From JAHEME01 sp034435035 (GTDB taxonomy: Bacteria > Chloroflexota > Anaerolineae > Aggregatilineales > UBA3940), in assembly GCA_034435035.1 (NCBI GenBank), contig DAOTXW010000079.1, forward strand, positions 50,965-114,964: a stretch of DNA of 64,000 bases, read 5' to 3'. Position numbers and translations under genes: made by a program. Position 1 is the stretch's first letter. Every line of letters begins with the position of its first letter. The notes below the pieces were generated by a model. The model did not search any database and had not been told where the DNA came from. It saw nothing but the letters and a program-made list of their open reading frames with translations. This document shows positions 62,498-64,000 of the stretch, in pieces.

Positions 62498-63046
62498 TTA
62501 CCCGAGGACACGAGCCACCTCCTGCCGGATGGGATCCAGGGAAGGAACGCGTATCGGCAGCCCCCAGTATTCAGTGCGTCCGCCGCGGAAAACAGCTTCG
62601 CCCTCATACCCAAAGACCTCAAGGGGGAAGAACAGCCGGGAGGGGTCTGCGATGTCGATGCGATTACCGGGCAGTTTGACCGGCTCAGCGAATATAAACT
62701 CCAATGCAGTGCCTTCTGCTCGCGCCTGCTCAAAGCGTTGTCCTGACCACCCCCATTCGTAGAAGCCCGTCTCATTCCGCAGAGTGGTATATGCCGCCTC
62801 TACCAGCTGTTCATATTCGGGATCGCCTGGCTCGAAAACATAGCTCTGGCCCTGGTGGTAAAGAATAACCTGCGCAGGCCGTTGACGGATAACATCTGTG
62901 GCAAAGAGTGCGTTCCCGCTGAGCACCGCCGGCACGGCAAACAGCATACACCCCAACCCGAGCGCCAGCGCCACGCCCATGCTGAGCAGGTTGACAGCCC
63001 GGTGCGGCGCAGGAAACTCATTCCGAGTCCTTACGGAAGAAAACAT
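62498..63046 (-). CDS. Hypothetical protein with N-terminal membrane helix
   Basis: A 182-residue protein with one N-terminal helix (about 20-45) and a soluble outer domain of about 130 residues. No family recognised. It lies 85 bp upstream of the molybdoenzyme gene in the same direction and may be its partner. Gap 63047-63248 contains a further imperfect hairpin (63112-63143) and nothing else clear. Confidence 0.6.
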   Translation of the reverse strand: MFSSVRTRNEFPAPHRAVNLLSMGVALALGLGCMLFAVPAVLSGNALFATDVIRQRPAQVILYHQGQSYVFEPGDPEYEQLVEAAYTTLRNETGFYEWGWSGQRFEQARAEGTALEFIFAEPVKLPGNRIDIADPSRLFFPLEVFGYEGEAVFRGGRTEYWGLPIRVPSLDPIRQEVARVLG

Positions 63047-63248
63047 CGCGTTAAACCCCCCATCTAAAAAGCGGCATTGCGTCCGCCCCGTTCAAATGCG
63101 CCAGCCAGTGCGCCTGAAGCGCAGTCGCCCCGCGCCTTCAGGCCAGCAGCCCGGCTTGCCCATGTATTACGCCATACCCACGGGCGCATTGTTTCATAGA
63201 TGCTGCAGAGATCCAGTGGTATTTACCGGTTTTTTCGGTCAGGGGTTC

Positions 63249-63286
63249 AAAAAGCTAAGCCGGGGGGCAGCTTATGCCCCCCGGCT
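63249..63286 (-). terminator. Rho-independent terminator after the peptide-binding protein gene
   Basis: Perfect 12-bp stem (63258-63269 with 63275-63286), 5-nt loop, then TTTTT on the minus strand. A textbook terminator 31 bp past the SBP stop. Confidence 0.85.
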
Positions 63287-63317
63287 GCTTCAGCCTGTTA
63301 GCCGTCTGCTCAGGATG

Positions 63318-64000
63318 CTACGGGCATTCCTCGCCAGGGGCAACAAACGTCCAGGTCTCGACATTCCACGAAGCGTAGTTCGAAGGGCCCTTGGCCGGTC
63401 CGCACAGACCGTTCACATAGGCCTCGACCTCAACGCGCTGGAACAGCGGCACGCTCGGGACCTGCTCGGCGAAGATGCGCTGCAGCTCCAGATAGTAGGG
63501 CAGACGCTCTTCCGGAGCGATCAGGTTCTCGCCGTCGAAGGCAGCCTGGGTCGCCGCCGGATCGCACCAGCCTATGTAGTTGCCGCCCTCGAGGTTGTCT
63601 TCAGGCGATGGGATCTGCTCGGGGCGCGACAGCTCGTAGCCCTCAGGGAGCTGATCCTCGGTCGGGCGGCCAAACGCGAACAGATCATAGGTCAGGCCGG
63701 CGGCGCTCAGGGTCGCCTCGTCCCGCGCCCACAGATCAACCGCGTTCACGAATTCGCCATCCGGGGTCTTGTAGATGTTGGTTCCACCATAGAGGAAGAA
63801 CGCTGCCGGGTCGGGGTCGGATACCCAGGCGAACTCGCCGATCTGGAAGGTGCGCTGGTTCAGCGGACCATCATCGCCGAACCACACCGAGGCCGGGATC
63901 AGGTCCAGGTTGACCTTGATGCCGATGTCGGCCATGTTGCTCTGGAACAGCGTCGAGAGCTGCTCGCGCATGGCGTTGCCGGTCGTGGTGTGGAAGTCCA
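63318..64000 (-). CDS. Peptide ABC transporter substrate-binding protein (C-terminal part, runs off right edge)
   Basis: Only the last roughly 227 codons are in the window; the frame is open to the edge. Blocks such as QLSTLFQSNMADIGIKVNLD, VSDPDPAAFF and NGLCGPAKGPSNY fit the C-terminal lobe of SBP family 5 (DppA/OppA-like). It binds peptides or other solutes outside the membrane for an ABC importer. The terminator just after it separates it from the downstream genes; the permeases probably lie beyond the edge. Confidence 0.88.
   Translation of the reverse strand, partial: DFHTTTGNAMREQLSTLFQSNMADIGIKVNLDLIPASVWFGDDGPLNQRTFQIGEFAWVSDPDPAAFFLYGGTNIYKTPDGEFVNAVDLWARDEATLSAAGLTYDLFAFGRPTEDQLPEGYELSRPEQIPSPEDNLEGGNYIGWCDPAATQAAFDGENLIAPEERLPYYLELQRIFAEQVPSVPLFQRVEVEAYVNGLCGPAKGPSNYASWNVETWTFVAPGEECP

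Overview
The window is about 60% GC, densely coded, with mostly minus-strand genes in short overlapping operons. It looks like a chromosomal segment of a free-living bacterium, most probably a monoderm Chloroflexota (Anaerolineae-like) lineage. Pointers are a sortase with an LPASG surface protein, an F420-type luciferase-like oxidoreductase, a stand-alone FabI, a RACo-type corrinoid activator with split methyltransferase subunits, and AmmeMemoRadiSam genes. The taxon is an inference from gene content. No rRNA, tRNA, CRISPR array, insertion sequence or phage gene was seen, and no intergenic gap exceeds about 300 bases.

Layout. (1) 1-5725, minus: a vWA / PP2C phosphatase / Ser-Thr kinase / second PP2C module resembling the TerY-P phosphorylation triad. 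The last gene fuses a PP2C domain to at least five fibronectin type III repeats and runs off the left edge with no stop codon. (2) 5.9-9.5 kb: thioesterase, HEAT-repeat protein, spermidine synthase-like methyltransferase, D-aminoacyl-tRNA deacylase and a polytopic membrane protein. (3) 9.6-23.2 kb, mostly minus: CNNM/HlyC protein, MEMO protein, rhomboid protease, FmdB zinc ribbon, thymidylate kinase, R3H ATPase, GNAT protein, MutS2, FabI, alkyladenine glycosylase, sugar epimerase, a small alpha/beta-barrel protein and the AmrS radical SAM enzyme. (4) 23.3-25.8 kb: small regulators and a sortase/substrate pair. (5) 25.9-32.8 kb, minus: a seven-gene, tightly overlapping operon for a surface glycan or glycolipid, with three glycosyltransferases, an SDR, a methyltransferase, a sulfotransferase and an aminotransferase. 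(6) 33-45 kb: DUF4013 protein, CoA-transferase, lipoprotein, AcpS, an M16 peptidase pair, UDP-glucose dehydrogenase, a processive glycosyltransferase, RNase D and a beta-CASP nuclease. (7) 45.2-50.4 kb, minus: cyclophilin plus corrinoid protein, homocysteine-type methyltransferase, pterin-binding methyltransferase and RACo activator. (8) 50.5-58.9 kb: aldo/keto reductase, LLM oxidoreductase, an unusual MFS carrier, proB-proA, a cupin protein and coaBC. (9) 59-64 kb, minus: OppF/OppD ATPases, a sulfite oxidase-like molybdoenzyme, a hypothetical protein and the end of a peptide-binding protein.

How the genes fit together. The kinase and the two phosphatases probably act on shared phosphoproteins, with the vWA protein as metal-dependent scaffold. 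The four corrinoid genes together supply the three catalytic parts of a cobalamin-dependent methionine synthase plus an ATP-driven reactivase in place of the SAM-dependent one. The glycan operon and the UDPGDH/glycosyltransferase pair serve the cell surface. Many starts are preceded by an extended -10 element of the form TATGCTAnAAT, and several operons end in clear hairpins with T-runs.
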